NCBI GenBank assembly: GCA_964402175.1
Contig: CAYOBN010000036.1
Span: forward strand, 1-45,944
Source: JAWKUK01 sp964402175
GTDB lineage: Bacteria > Planctomycetota > UBA1135 > GCA-002686595
Direction: 5' to 3'
Length of the DNA: 45,944 bases
Shown here piece after piece: positions 1 through 8,243 of this stretch (position 1 is its first letter; every line of letters starts with the position of its first letter). The position numbers and the translations under genes are program-made. The notes beneath the pieces were generated by a model. That model did not search any database and was not told the origin of the DNA. It saw nothing but the letters and a program-made list of their open reading frames with translations.

Positions 1-45
1 GAGCCCACGCAGGCGCGCGCGCTGCGCGCGCGCCTGCGTGGGCTC
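1..45. terminator. Perfect 21-bp inverted repeat, probable terminator
   Basis: Bases 1-21 are the exact reverse complement of bases 25-45, with a three-base loop (ctg). It lies 45 bases beyond the stop codon of the carbamoyltransferase on the minus strand, so it is well placed to end that transcription unit. No U-tract is visible inside the window. It may also serve a convergent gene lying to the left, which cannot be seen. Confidence 0.6.
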
Positions 46-90
46 CGCCGCAAAGTCGTACCTGGTACCGTTCGACGGAGCTCGCAGTCC

Positions 91-1932
91 TTAGCGGACC
101 TTGGCCACGCTCGCTTCGCCGGGGTGCTCGACGAGGAACGGGCCGAGGGCCAGCAGGTCGATGTGACCGAGCAAGAACGCTCGAATCGCATCGTTCGGCG
201 AGCAGACGATCGGCTCCTCGTGCATGTTGAAGCTGGTGTTGATCAGCGACGGGAACCCGCTGTGCGCCTTGTACTCCGTCAAGATCGCGTGGTACTCCGG
301 GTTCAGCTCGCGCCGAATCAACTGCGGTCGCGCTGTGCCGTCGACGTGCACCGCCGCCGGGCACGACCGCTGCATGAACTCCGTGCAGTCGAACGTCACC
401 GTCATGAACTGCGCGGTGTATTCCGCACCCGCGAGGCCCTTGTAACAAGCCTCACGGTCCTCCCAGAGCGTCACCGGCGCAAACGGCATGAACTCCGTCC
501 GGCCCAGGCGCTGGTTCAGCCACTGGTTCACGCCGGGGTCACGCCCGTGGTAGAGGATCGATCGGTTCCCGAGCGCGCGCGGACCGTACTCCATACGCCC
601 CGAGCAACGCGCGACGATCTTTCCTTCGTGGATGCGTCGCCCGAGCTCCGCCGCCATCCGCTCCGGCCGCGTGTACTTCAGGCCCGCAGCGTCCAGCGCC
701 TTCTGCGCCTCCGCGTCCGTGAAGTCCGGACCGAGGTACGCCGTCGGGAACGCCTCACCCATGCCGCCCGGCCACGACAGGTGCGCGGCCGCACCGGAAC
801 CGCAGCCGCCGTCGCCCATGTTCGGATAGACGAAGAGCCCTTTCACCCCGGGCACCTCGTGGATCCGCTGGTTCATCTTCACGTTCGCCGTGACACCGCC
901 GGAGAGGCACACGTTCTCGCAGCCCGTCTCGCGCACCCAGTGCTCGATCAGCTTGCAAGCCACGCGCTCGAGCACGTGCTGGTACGCCGCCGCGACGTCG
1001 ATCATCGGGTACCGCGCTGCCAGGTGCCGCGAGAAGAACAGGTTCAGGTTCTGGACGAGCCGGAAGTCCCCCGGCGTCTCGACCACCCGACGCATCAGCA
1101 CATCGCTCAGCACCGCCGGGTCCCCGTACGCCGCGAGACCGACGATCTTGCCCGCGTGACGGTCCGCACGGAACCCGAGCGATGACGTCACCGCTTCGTA
1201 GAACGATCCGAGCGAATACGGGAAACGCAGCCCGTGCAAGCGCTTCAACCGCCCCCCTTCGCCCAAGTTGATCGAGCCCGCGAGCCCCGAGCCATAACCG
1301 TCGAGGGTCACGACGAGCGCGCGCTCGAACCCGCTCCAGAGGTACGCGTTGGCCGCGTGTGTGTGGTGGTGCTCGACCCGCTTCAGCTTGCCCGCGAGAC
1401 CGAGGTCCCCGAGCCCTCGCTCGAGCTCGCGTTGCCACTTCTGGTGGTCCGCCGTGGCTTCGGCCTGCCACGCGAGCGAGGCCTTCTGCGCAGCGCGCGC
1501 AGCGCCCGCCCCGCTGATGCCTGCGATGCGGTAGTACGTCTCCTTCGCGAACCCCTTGCGCTTGCGCTGGTTCGGCTCGGCGAGGCCATGCACAGGCTGC
1601 GTCCGCCGCGGCACCCGCGCGTCCGCCGCGGCGAGCGCCGCCGCGAGCCCGGAGTCCCGCTGCCCCGCGTTGAACTGCGCCTCCTCCGCGACGCACTCCG
1701 CGATGCGCTGCGCTTCGTCTGCCGCGGGCAGGAACGCATATCCCACCGCATCGACATCGGAGGCGCTGATGCCCGCAAAACGGAAGGCCGCTGCGATCGC
1801 CTTCTCGGGGAAGCCCGCGTGCTGTTTCTGGCGACTGAAGCGCTCTTCGCCTGCCGCGAAGACGAGCTTGCCATCGACGACAAGCGACGCGTTGGCGTCT
1901 TTGTCGAGGGGTGAGATGCCGAGGACGATCAC
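91..1932 (-). CDS. NodU/CmcH-family carbamoyltransferase
   Basis: Predicted 613-aa cytoplasmic enzyme of the NodU/CmcH/TobZ family, which moves a carbamoyl group from carbamoyl phosphate (through carbamoyl-AMP) onto a sugar hydroxyl. Visible signatures are the N-terminal VLGISPLDKDANAS, the metal-binding HHHTHAANAY (about residues 188-197), TLDGYGSG (209-216), GKIVGLAAYG (261-270), CLSGGVTANVKMNQ, and the C-terminal YGPRALGNRSIL and INTSFNMHEEPIV. Length fits the family (about 550-620). I chose the GTG at 1932 because family proteins begin right before the LGI strand; the frame stays open upstream, but that stretch overlaps the deacetylase gene. It starts 8 bases after the deacetylase stop, so it is probably co-translated with it. 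The acceptor is most likely a surface glycan (inference). Confidence 0.93.
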   Translation of the reverse strand: MIVLGISPLDKDANASLVVDGKLVFAAGEERFSRQKQHAGFPEKAIAAAFRFAGISASDVDAVGYAFLPAADEAQRIAECVAEEAQFNAGQRDSGLAAALAAADARVPRRTQPVHGLAEPNQRKRKGFAKETYYRIAGISGAGAARAAQKASLAWQAEATADHQKWQRELERGLGDLGLAGKLKRVEHHHTHAANAYLWSGFERALVVTLDGYGSGLAGSINLGEGGRLKRLHGLRFPYSLGSFYEAVTSSLGFRADRHAGKIVGLAAYGDPAVLSDVLMRRVVETPGDFRLVQNLNLFFSRHLAARYPMIDVAAAYQHVLERVACKLIEHWVRETGCENVCLSGGVTANVKMNQRIHEVPGVKGLFVYPNMGDGGCGSGAAAHLSWPGGMGEAFPTAYLGPDFTDAEAQKALDAAGLKYTRPERMAAELGRRIHEGKIVARCSGRMEYGPRALGNRSILYHGRDPGVNQWLNQRLGRTEFMPFAPVTLWEDREACYKGLAGAEYTAQFMTVTFDCTEFMQRSCPAAVHVDGTARPQLIRRELNPEYHAILTEYKAHSGFPSLINTSFNMHEEPIVCSPNDAIRAFLLGHIDLLALGPFLVEHPGEASVAKVR

Positions 1933-1940
1933 AGAGAAAC

Positions 1941-3044
1941 TTACGGGGTAAGCGGCCTGAGGAGGGAGTGAGCCTCGGCAGGAGTCGTGGGCCGACCACC
2001 GAGCTCGCCGAGGAAGAACTGCAGATAACGGCGCACGACCTCGAGCAGTTGGTCGCGATCCGCGGAAGTGCGCACGTAGGGAGTGTGCCCGGGTACGAGC
2101 GACGGCGAGTGCAAGGTGAGCGTCAAGAAGCGCTCTCCCCGCGCCAGAGCCGCGCGTGTGAACCGCGCGAGGTCTTCGAACTGGTAGCCCTCGGGGCTGA
2201 GCAGGATGCGCTCGGAGAGGCCCAGCCGCGCGAGCACACCCTTGAGGCGCAGCGGCGCGAGCCGAGGTCGCGCAGCGAGCCCGTAGAGCGCGCGCCTCAG
2301 ACCCGACGGCGCGGCGCCGACGAAACCGCCGCTGGCTGGCAACGCCAGGAGGCCCGCGCCGAACGTGAACGGCGCGCTTGTGAAGTGCTGGAAGTCCGGC
2401 CCTTCGAGCGCGCTCCAATCGAAGCCCGCGCTGATGGAGCAGTCTGTCGTGTATCCGAGCTCCGCCAGCACGGACGCCGTGTTCGGCCCGAAGCCGTAGC
2501 GCCCCGCTTTGTGGACCGTCGGGCGCACGCCGAGGTTCTGCGCGATCGTCTCCGTCAGCCGCGCGAGTTTGTCCCGCTCGAGCGCTCGCGGCAGGTTGCC
2601 TTGGAACGAGTGCCGTCGGTTCGCGGCGCCGTCCAGGTCCTCGTCATGCGGCGGCGAGACCCACGCGTGCAAGTGCGCTCCGATCGTGGCACGCCCTGCG
2701 GCAGCGTACTCGGCGAGGTCGCGGTACCCCTCAGGCTGTGAGGCGATCGGATAGTCGATCACATAGGTCGGCGCGAGCCGGACCTCGTCGCAGAGCGCCT
2801 GGAAGCGCCCGATCGCCGCCATCGCGGTGACCGACGTCTGACGCGGATCGAACGGCGCGTACCAGTCGAACTCCTCCTCGGTGTCGACGACGACGTGCAG
2901 CCGCGGCGCTTCGTCGGGCGGCAACACAACCGTCCGCGTCCCCGGGAACCAGGGGCGCGCGTCGCGGGAGGACAGCGCTGGGAGCGGCGCGGACATCGGC
3001 TTGGCATTGCACCACGGCGCCCGTCCGGGCGCACCCGGATTCAC
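1941..3044 (-). CDS. Polysaccharide deacetylase-like protein (NodB fold)
   Basis: Predicted 367-aa protein resembling the NodB-fold deacetylases found in exopolysaccharide loci. It shows a strand ending in HVVVDTEEEFDW (residues 50-61, with a candidate metal-binding Asp 54), YVIDYPIA (about 94-101), and GAHLHAW (122-128) in place of the usual HxxxH metal site. Near the C-terminus LTLHSPSLVPGHTPY resembles the last NodB motif. The GTG start overlaps the upstream SGNH gene stop as GTGA, the junction style used throughout this window. An ATG at 2996 is an alternative that would remove 16 residues. There is no signal peptide, so it may act on a lipid-linked intermediate in the cytoplasm. With the flanking SGNH hydrolase and carbamoyltransferase it forms a glycan-tailoring trio (inference). 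Confidence 0.82.
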   Translation of the reverse strand: MNPGAPGRAPWCNAKPMSAPLPALSSRDARPWFPGTRTVVLPPDEAPRLHVVVDTEEEFDWYAPFDPRQTSVTAMAAIGRFQALCDEVRLAPTYVIDYPIASQPEGYRDLAEYAAAGRATIGAHLHAWVSPPHDEDLDGAANRRHSFQGNLPRALERDKLARLTETIAQNLGVRPTVHKAGRYGFGPNTASVLAELGYTTDCSISAGFDWSALEGPDFQHFTSAPFTFGAGLLALPASGGFVGAAPSGLRRALYGLAARPRLAPLRLKGVLARLGLSERILLSPEGYQFEDLARFTRAALARGERFLTLTLHSPSLVPGHTPYVRTSADRDQLLEVVRRYLQFFLGELGGRPTTPAEAHSLLRPLTP

Positions 3045-4249
3045 CCGCGCACCGGCCCGTTCCCAGGTCGTGCCACGGCGCGCGCCTCAGGCTGGTGCAC
3101 CGCGCCACCCGGCCCCCTGCGCAACGGCGCCAAGAGCGCCTCTGCGACGAGCCGGCCGACGTCTTCGCAGCCCCGGGGGGTGTTGTGCAACGTGTCGTAG
3201 AAGACCTCGAACGTCGGTTCGAGCCGCGCGCGCAGGTCGAAGGCCTCGACACCGAGCTCGTCCGCGACCCGCGCAGAGACCGCGTCGACCTCCGCGAGCA
3301 AACGATGGACGAGGCGTAGGTCAAAGTACGTCTCGACGTTCTCCTGGTACGGCCGCCCCATACCGAAGTTCCACTCGAAGGCCTCTTCTTCGGGCGTGAA
3401 GTCGCGCTGTAACCAGGGTTGCCGGGCGACGAGCACACGGGCCCCGGTCGCCCGCGCTGCTTCGATCGTACGCCGCAGCCAGAGCTCGTAGTGCGCCAGC
3501 ATCGCGCCGCGATCGGGCGATTCGGTGAGCTTCTTGGCCCGCTGGCGCGCGGCGCGGTTCTTCGCAAATGACTTTCCAGCCCGCGGCCGCACGAGCACCG
3601 ACGGAGCGAAGCGGTTCTTCAGCCGCTTGAGCGCCTCGCGCAACGCGAGCTTACTGGGCGACCAACCGTAGGGGCCGTAGTCGTGCTGCTGGAAACAATA
3701 GCTCGGATCCGGGCGCGCTGCGGCAGGGATGGTGGGCGGGCACCCTTCTTGCATCCACATCACGAGGTCGCTCGCCCCCACCATCAGTACCACCGCGTCG
3801 AGGCGCGGCAAACGGGGCAGCATCTTCTCGAGCATCCACGCGACGTACTCGCAGCGCTGCATGCTGCGCGCGATGTTGCCGACGTGGACATGTTGCACCC
3901 CGAGCAGCGCCGCCTCCCTTTGCAGCTCGCGCTGTACGACCGCAGGCCACTGGGTGTCCTGATCCAGGTAGAAACACTCCGCCGCGCTGCCCCCGGCGAC
4001 GATCACACGGTAGGTCTCGCGCCAATCGTGCGGCAGCGGATCCCCGCGCTCGCCATCGGCGTTCACGCGAAAGCGTGCGACGGGCTCCAGCGCGGGCAGC
4101 GCCTCACGATCGATCTCGAGCCGGATCTCGGAGTTCGGCTCCATCGGCCACGCCGCGCCGCGGCGTCGATGCACCGCGCGCACGGCGAGCTCCGCTGCCA
4201 CGGCGGAGAGCGCGCCCCCACCCACGATCCAACCGAGGACCTCCCACAT
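3041..4249 (-). CDS. SGNH/GDSL-type hydrolase, membrane-anchored
   Basis: Predicted 402-aa protein with an N-terminal hydrophobic segment (about residues 5-25) followed by an SGNH hydrolase domain. The family blocks are recognisable: VIVAGGSAAE (82-91, nucleophile Ser 88 in GGS rather than GDS), VLMVGASD (154-161) and DTLH (352-355) supplying the Asp and His. Such enzymes remove or transfer acyl groups on carbohydrates. It ends in a GTGA overlap with the deacetylase and starts 23 bases after the lipoprotein gene. The context suggests O-acetyl editing of a polysaccharide, but the substrate cannot be read from sequence. Confidence 0.8.
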   Translation of the reverse strand: MWEVLGWIVGGGALSAVAAELAVRAVHRRRGAAWPMEPNSEIRLEIDREALPALEPVARFRVNADGERGDPLPHDWRETYRVIVAGGSAAECFYLDQDTQWPAVVQRELQREAALLGVQHVHVGNIARSMQRCEYVAWMLEKMLPRLPRLDAVVLMVGASDLVMWMQEGCPPTIPAAARPDPSYCFQQHDYGPYGWSPSKLALREALKRLKNRFAPSVLVRPRAGKSFAKNRAARQRAKKLTESPDRGAMLAHYELWLRRTIEAARATGARVLVARQPWLQRDFTPEEEAFEWNFGMGRPYQENVETYFDLRLVHRLLAEVDAVSARVADELGVEAFDLRARLEPTFEVFYDTLHNTPRGCEDVGRLVAEALLAPLRRGPGGAVHQPEARAVARPGNGPVRG

Positions 4250-4272
4250 GGCTCGTTGTGCCCGTCCGCGCG

Positions 4273-4629
4273 TCAGCGCTGGACCGTGCCCTCCACGTCA
4301 CCTTCCACCGTCGTCACGACGGGGTGGATGAAGATGCTGAGCGGCAGGAGGACGTACCAATAGGTCGTGCTCGAAGTCTGCGTGACGCGCATCCGCGTCG
4401 CGCCGCGCTCGGCGGCCTCCTCCGCGAAGGCCTCGAGCGCTCGCGTCTTCGAACCGTCGCCGAGCATCGGGAACACGAAGAGCCCGTGCAGCGCGTACGA
4501 AGTCGTCGTCTGGTACTCGATCGGCTCGCCGCGCAGCCCCGTGACGCCGGAGAAACGATCGACGTGGGAGTGCCGGATACAGGACGCAGCGAGGAGCGCG
4601 AGACCGACCAGTGCGTGCTGGAGTTTCAT
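4273..4629 (-). CDS. Small predicted lipoprotein, unknown function
   Basis: 118-aa product. I start it at the ATG at 4629, because this gives a lipoprotein signal (MKLQHALVGLALLAASC, lipobox AAS-C17) and leaves only 14 bases after the mog stop; the open frame upstream overlaps mog. The mature part has a predicted hydrophobic stretch, YWYVLLPLSIFIHPVV, near the C-terminus. I do not recognise a family with confidence. The size recalls small outer-membrane lipoproteins, but no named domain is evident. It lies between the molybdenum-cofactor genes and the glycan-tailoring genes in the same direction. Confidence 0.65.
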   Translation of the reverse strand: MKLQHALVGLALLAASCIRHSHVDRFSGVTGLRGEPIEYQTTTSYALHGLFVFPMLGDGSKTRALEAFAEEAAERGATRMRVTQTSSTTYWYVLLPLSIFIHPVVTTVEGDVEGTVQR

Positions 4630-4643
4630 GCGAAGGAGGTGGG

Positions 4644-5207
4644 TCAGGACTTCGGGCGGAACACCTGGATCACGGCCGGATCGGCGACGAGGTACGCCGC
4701 TCCGATCAGGTCGAGGCAGTACGGGATCGCGGGAAATACCGCGTCGAGGCACTCACGAATGGACTTGGGTTTGCCCGGCAAGTTCATGATGAGCGCGCGA
4801 CCGCGGATCCCAGCGGTCTGTCGCGACAGGATCGCCGTGGGCACGAACCGCAGGCTCGTCGCACGCATCAGCTCGCCGAAGCCCGGCATCAGCTTCTCGC
4901 AGACGGCCTCCGTCGCCTCCGGCGTCACGTCGCGCGGCGCCGGCCCCGTACCGCCGGTGGTCACGACGAGGTCGCAGCCGGCAGCGTCGACGAGCTCGAT
5001 GAGCGTGCGCTCGATGCCCGCTCGGTCGTCGGGGATGCAGCGCCGCACCGGCGTCCATGGCGATGTCAGGTACGCAGTGAGCGTCGCTTCGATCGCGGGT
5101 CCGCCGAGGTCTTCGTACTCGCCGCGGCTCGCACGGTCGGAGACCGTGACGACGCCGATGCGGGCGACGCGCGGCAGCGCCGCGCCTGTGTCTGCGCTGG
5201 GATTCAT
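4644..5207 (-). CDS. mog: Molybdopterin adenylyltransferase (Mog/MoaB family)
   Basis: 187-aa protein of the MogA/MoaB family, which adenylates molybdopterin before metal insertion by MoeA. Signatures are IGVVTVSDRAS (residues 17-27) and TTGGTGPAPRDVTPEAT (83-99), the substrate-binding loop. The ATG at 5207 overlaps the moeA stop as ATGA, so the two consecutive steps of cofactor synthesis are translationally coupled. Earlier steps (moaA, moaC, moaD, moaE) are not in the window. A MoaB-type label is also possible, but the moeA pairing favours Mog function. Confidence 0.9.
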   Translation of the reverse strand: MNPSADTGAALPRVARIGVVTVSDRASRGEYEDLGGPAIEATLTAYLTSPWTPVRRCIPDDRAGIERTLIELVDAAGCDLVVTTGGTGPAPRDVTPEATEAVCEKLMPGFGELMRATSLRFVPTAILSRQTAGIRGRALIMNLPGKPKSIRECLDAVFPAIPYCLDLIGAAYLVADPAVIQVFRPKS

Positions 5208-6424
5208 GGGCGCGCTCCGCGCGGCGGGAGGACCCCGCGCACGCCGCTCGTGTGGCCGATGTAGGGCAGGACTCGCACCGGAGCCCCGGCAGTGAACGCC
5301 GCGCCGATGGGCAGATCGAGCAGCCCGTCGCCCGCGGCCGCGGAGAAGAGGTCCCCCGACCCGTTCCAGCGGATCGGGTGGACCCGTCCCTCCGCAATCG
5401 CTGCAGGCAGGAAGAGGTGCCTTTTGCCCCCGTGCTGGAAGTCCTCTGCCAGCGGCAGCGTCACCCAGCGGTCGTGTATAGCACCGAGCGCGCGCTCGAT
5501 GAGCGGCACGCAGAAGAGGTGCGCGGTGGCCAGGACGCTGACGGGGTTGCCGGGCAGGCCTAGCAGCAGCTTGCCGTTCGGGCGCTGCGCCACGAAGACG
5601 GGTTTTCCGGGCTGGATCGCGACGCGGTGCAGGACCACTTCGCAGCCCAGCTCGACGGCGACCCGCGGCACGAGGTCCTTGTCACCCATGCTGACACCGC
5701 CGGTGGTCACGACGATGTCTGCCGATTCGAGTGCGGACGCGAGCGCTGCGTGCAGCGCTCCCGCTTCGTCGCGCGCATGTCGGCGCGTACACGGCACACC
5801 GAGCGCCGCTGCGAGCGCCTCCAGCAGCGGCCCGTTCGTGTCGCGGACGCCGTCGGCGTCTTCACGGCCGACTTCGTCGCCGGTGTTCACCACCGCAAGG
5901 CGCGGCGGCACGGCGACCGTGAGGGTCTTCGCCCCGGCCATCGCCGCCGCCGCGAGGTGCACCGGCCCGAGCCGCGTCCCCGCCGCGAGGATCACGTCGC
6001 CCGCCCGGGCGTCTTCGCCCCGCCATGCCACGTTGCGCCCCGCCGCCAGCGCAGTCGGGTCGCTGACCTCGACGCGCTCTCCGTGCGCCTCGGTCACCTC
6101 GACCGGCACGACGGTCGCCCCCGCAGGCACGGGCGCCCCCGTCATGATGCGCACGGCTTCACCGGGCGCGAGCGCGCCCTCGAAGTGGGTGCCCGCCGCG
6201 ACCACGCCCCGCACATGAAAGCGCGCGCGCCCACCGGCGTCCTCGCCGGGCAGCACACACGCGTAACCGTCCATCGTCGCGCGGTCGAAACCGGGCTGAT
6301 CGCGGTCCATCACCACCGGCGCAGCGAGCACACGGCCGAGCGCAGCGCCGGCTGCGATGCTCTCGCGCCGCTCGGGTACGTGCAGCGCGGCCAGGCGCGC
6401 CATCGCGGTCGGGAAGTCCAGCAT
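5204..6424 (-). CDS. moeA: Molybdopterin molybdenumtransferase MoeA
   Basis: 406-aa protein, the normal MoeA length. It inserts molybdate into adenylated molybdopterin. Conserved elements in order are DRATMDGYA (47-55), MTGAPVPAGA (94-103), NTGDE (180-184), TTGGVSMGDKD (240-250) and GLPGNPVS (289-296). The ATG at 6424 lies 53 bases after the Nudix gene stop. It overlaps mog by ATGA. Together the pair implies that this organism makes molybdenum-cofactor enzymes. Confidence 0.95.
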   Translation of the reverse strand: MLDFPTAMARLAALHVPERRESIAAGAALGRVLAAPVVMDRDQPGFDRATMDGYACVLPGEDAGGRARFHVRGVVAAGTHFEGALAPGEAVRIMTGAPVPAGATVVPVEVTEAHGERVEVSDPTALAAGRNVAWRGEDARAGDVILAAGTRLGPVHLAAAAMAGAKTLTVAVPPRLAVVNTGDEVGREDADGVRDTNGPLLEALAAALGVPCTRRHARDEAGALHAALASALESADIVVTTGGVSMGDKDLVPRVAVELGCEVVLHRVAIQPGKPVFVAQRPNGKLLLGLPGNPVSVLATAHLFCVPLIERALGAIHDRWVTLPLAEDFQHGGKRHLFLPAAIAEGRVHPIRWNGSGDLFSAAAGDGLLDLPIGAAFTAGAPVRVLPYIGHTSGVRGVLPPRGARP

Positions 6425-6477
6425 GGTCCGAGGGGACCCCGCAGCATACCGCAGCCCATCGGCCCGCCGAGGGGAAC

Positions 6478-6930
6478 TCAGCCCGGGAACCGCATGAGGA
6501 ACCGTTCAGCGAGCGGGATGTCGAGGGGCGGCAGCGCACCCTCGGCGAGCAGCGCGCGGAGCTCCGCCGCGGCCACCCAGCGCACCGCGTCGTGGGTCCC
6601 GTCCAGAGGCCGCGGCTGGGCCTCCGCGGCGCCAGCGAGCGCCTCACAACGGTACCCGTCGAGGACCACCGCGCCCTCGGCGCTGCGCGCGACGAAGGCG
6701 CCTACCTGCACGTCGAGGCCGAGCTCTTCGAGCAGCTCGCGGCGGAGCGCCGCCGCCGGCGCCTCGCCCGACTCCACCTTCCCGCCGGGGAACTCCCAAA
6801 GTCCCCGGAGGTGCGCGGGTCGCACGCGCCGCGCGACGAGAACCGAGCGCCCCCGCACGACGAGGCCCGCGGTCACATGCACGGACCCGCGCGGCGGGGG
6901 CAGCGGAGGGACGTCGTCCGTTGTGGCCAT
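6478..6930 (-). CDS. Nudix hydrolase, MutT-like
   Basis: 150-aa protein with a complete Nudix box: G50 x5 E56 x7 REL(64-66) x EE(68-69) x G71 L72, preceded by LWEFPGGKVESG. This sequence around the box is typical of MutT-type (8-oxo-dGTP) pyrophosphatases and relatives, though the substrate cannot be fixed by sequence. The open frame extends upstream to 7140, but I start at the ATG at 6930 because the extra segment overlaps the divergent lhgO gene. A TAGAAT box on the minus strand at 6973-6968 is a possible -10 element, 37 bases before the start. It is the first gene of the minus-strand run ending at 91. Confidence 0.85.
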   Translation of the reverse strand: MATTDDVPPLPPPRGSVHVTAGLVVRGRSVLVARRVRPAHLRGLWEFPGGKVESGEAPAAALRRELLEELGLDVQVGAFVARSAEGAVVLDGYRCEALAGAAEAQPRPLDGTHDAVRWVAAAELRALLAEGALPPLDIPLAERFLMRFPG

Positions 6931-6963
6931 CGTTGCGCGCTGCTCCGTTCCGGGCAGCCGACG

Positions 6964-6992
6964 TTGGATTCTAGCGGCGCGGCACCTAGACT
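6964..6992 (+). promoter_or_regulatory. Candidate sigma70-like promoter for lhgO
   Basis: TTGGAT (6964-6969), a 17-base spacer, then TAGACT (6987-6992). The -10 box ends 8 bases before the GTG at 7001, so transcription would start at or next to the start codon, giving a leaderless mRNA. It overlaps the TAGAAT box proposed for the divergent Nudix gene. Assigned by eye only. Confidence 0.4.
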
Positions 6993-7000
6993 GCCGCCGC

Positions 7001-8203
7001 GTGACCGCCCACGTCGTCGTCATCGGAGCGGGGATCGTCGGCTTGGCGACGGCCCGCGAGCTCCTCGTGCGCCACCCGCGCCTCCGAGTCTCCGTGCTCG
7101 AGAAGGAGCGCGATCCGGCCCTGCACCAGACGGGCCGCAACTCGGGGGTCGTCCACAGCGGGCTGTACTACAAACCCGGCTCGCTCAAGGCGCTGACGTG
7201 CCGCCGCGGCAAGGCGCTGCTCGAGCAGTTCTGTCGGGAGAACGGCGTCGCGCACGAGCGCTGCGGCAAAGTGGTCGTCGCCACGCGCGAGGACGAGCTG
7301 CCGCGCCTGGCGAACCTCGCCGAGCGCGCCCAGGCGAACGGGGTCGAACACGAGCGCATCGGACCCGAGCGCTTGCGCGAGCTCGAGCCGCACAGCGCGG
7401 GGCTCGCTGCGCTGCACGTCCCCGAGTCGGGCATCGTGAACTACCCCGGCGTCTGCACGGCGCTCGCGCGGCAAATCCGCGCGCGCGGCGGTGTCTTGCA
7501 GCTCGGCGTCCGCGTCGAGCGCCTCGAGACGTCGGCGCACGACGTGGTCCTGCACCTCGACCGCGGCATCGAGCGCGCCGAGGCGGTGATCAACTGCGCG
7601 GGCCTGCAATCGGACCAGGTCGCCCGCCGCTCCGGCGCCGACCCGGGCGCGCGCATCGTCCCGTTCCGCGGCGAGTACTACGAGCTCCTGCCCGAGGCCG
7701 AGCACCTCGTACGGAACCTGATCTACCCGGTGCCCGACCCGCGCTTCCCGTTCCTCGGTGTGCACTTCACGCGCATGGTCGCGGGCGGGGTCGAGTGCGG
7801 CCCGAACGCGGTGCTGGCGCTCGCGCGCGAGGGATACCGCTGGCGCGACGTCGACCTCGGCGACCTCGCCGACGCGTTCACCTGGCCGGGCACCTGGCGC
7901 CTCTTCCGCGCGCACTGGCGCACGGGGCTCGGCGAGACGTGGCGCTCGCTGAACAAAGCGGCGTTCGTGAAGGCCCTCCAGCGCCTCGTGCCGGAGATCC
8001 GCGCGGAGCACCTCGTGCGCGCGCCCGCGGGCGTGCGCGCGCAAGCCCTGACGCGCGAGGGCGGCCTCGTCGACGATTTCGCGCTCGTCCGGCAGGGTCC
8101 GATCGTACACGTCACCAACGCGCCGTCGCCCGCTGCGACGGCGGCCCTCGCGATCGCGGAGCGCCTCGCCGACGAGGTGCACGCGACGCTCCGTCACGTC
8201 TGA
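7001..8203 (+). CDS. lhgO: L-2-hydroxyglutarate oxidase/dehydrogenase
   Basis: 400-aa FAD enzyme of the DAO family, matching LhgO, which oxidises L-2-hydroxyglutarate to 2-oxoglutarate and passes electrons to the quinone pool. It shows the dinucleotide fold VVVIGAGIVGLATARELL at residues 5-22, then HQTGRNSGVVHSGLYYKPGS, a family hallmark, and later PFRGEYYEL and PVPDPRFPFLGVHFTR. The frame is open far upstream, but that part is antisense to moeA and the Nudix gene. The GTG at 7001 puts the flavin-binding strand at the normal N-terminus and sits right behind a candidate promoter. It is followed 40 bases later by a second hydroxyacid dehydrogenase. Confidence 0.93.
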   Translation: MTAHVVVIGAGIVGLATARELLVRHPRLRVSVLEKERDPALHQTGRNSGVVHSGLYYKPGSLKALTCRRGKALLEQFCRENGVAHERCGKVVVATREDELPRLANLAERAQANGVEHERIGPERLRELEPHSAGLAALHVPESGIVNYPGVCTALARQIRARGGVLQLGVRVERLETSAHDVVLHLDRGIERAEAVINCAGLQSDQVARRSGADPGARIVPFRGEYYELLPEAEHLVRNLIYPVPDPRFPFLGVHFTRMVAGGVECGPNAVLALAREGYRWRDVDLGDLADAFTWPGTWRLFRAHWRTGLGETWRSLNKAAFVKALQRLVPEIRAEHLVRAPAGVRAQALTREGGLVDDFALVRQGPIVHVTNAPSPAATAALAIAERLADEVHATLRHV

Positions 8204-8243
8204 CACGTCTGAGCTGCGCCTCCGGCGCGCCGTAGGAAACCCC

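Noticed and set aside
5627..7000. N-terminal extension of about 458 codons in frame with lhgO
   Set aside because: It lies antisense to moeA and the Nudix gene, has shadow-like composition, and would bury the flavin-binding strand that starts LhgO proteins.
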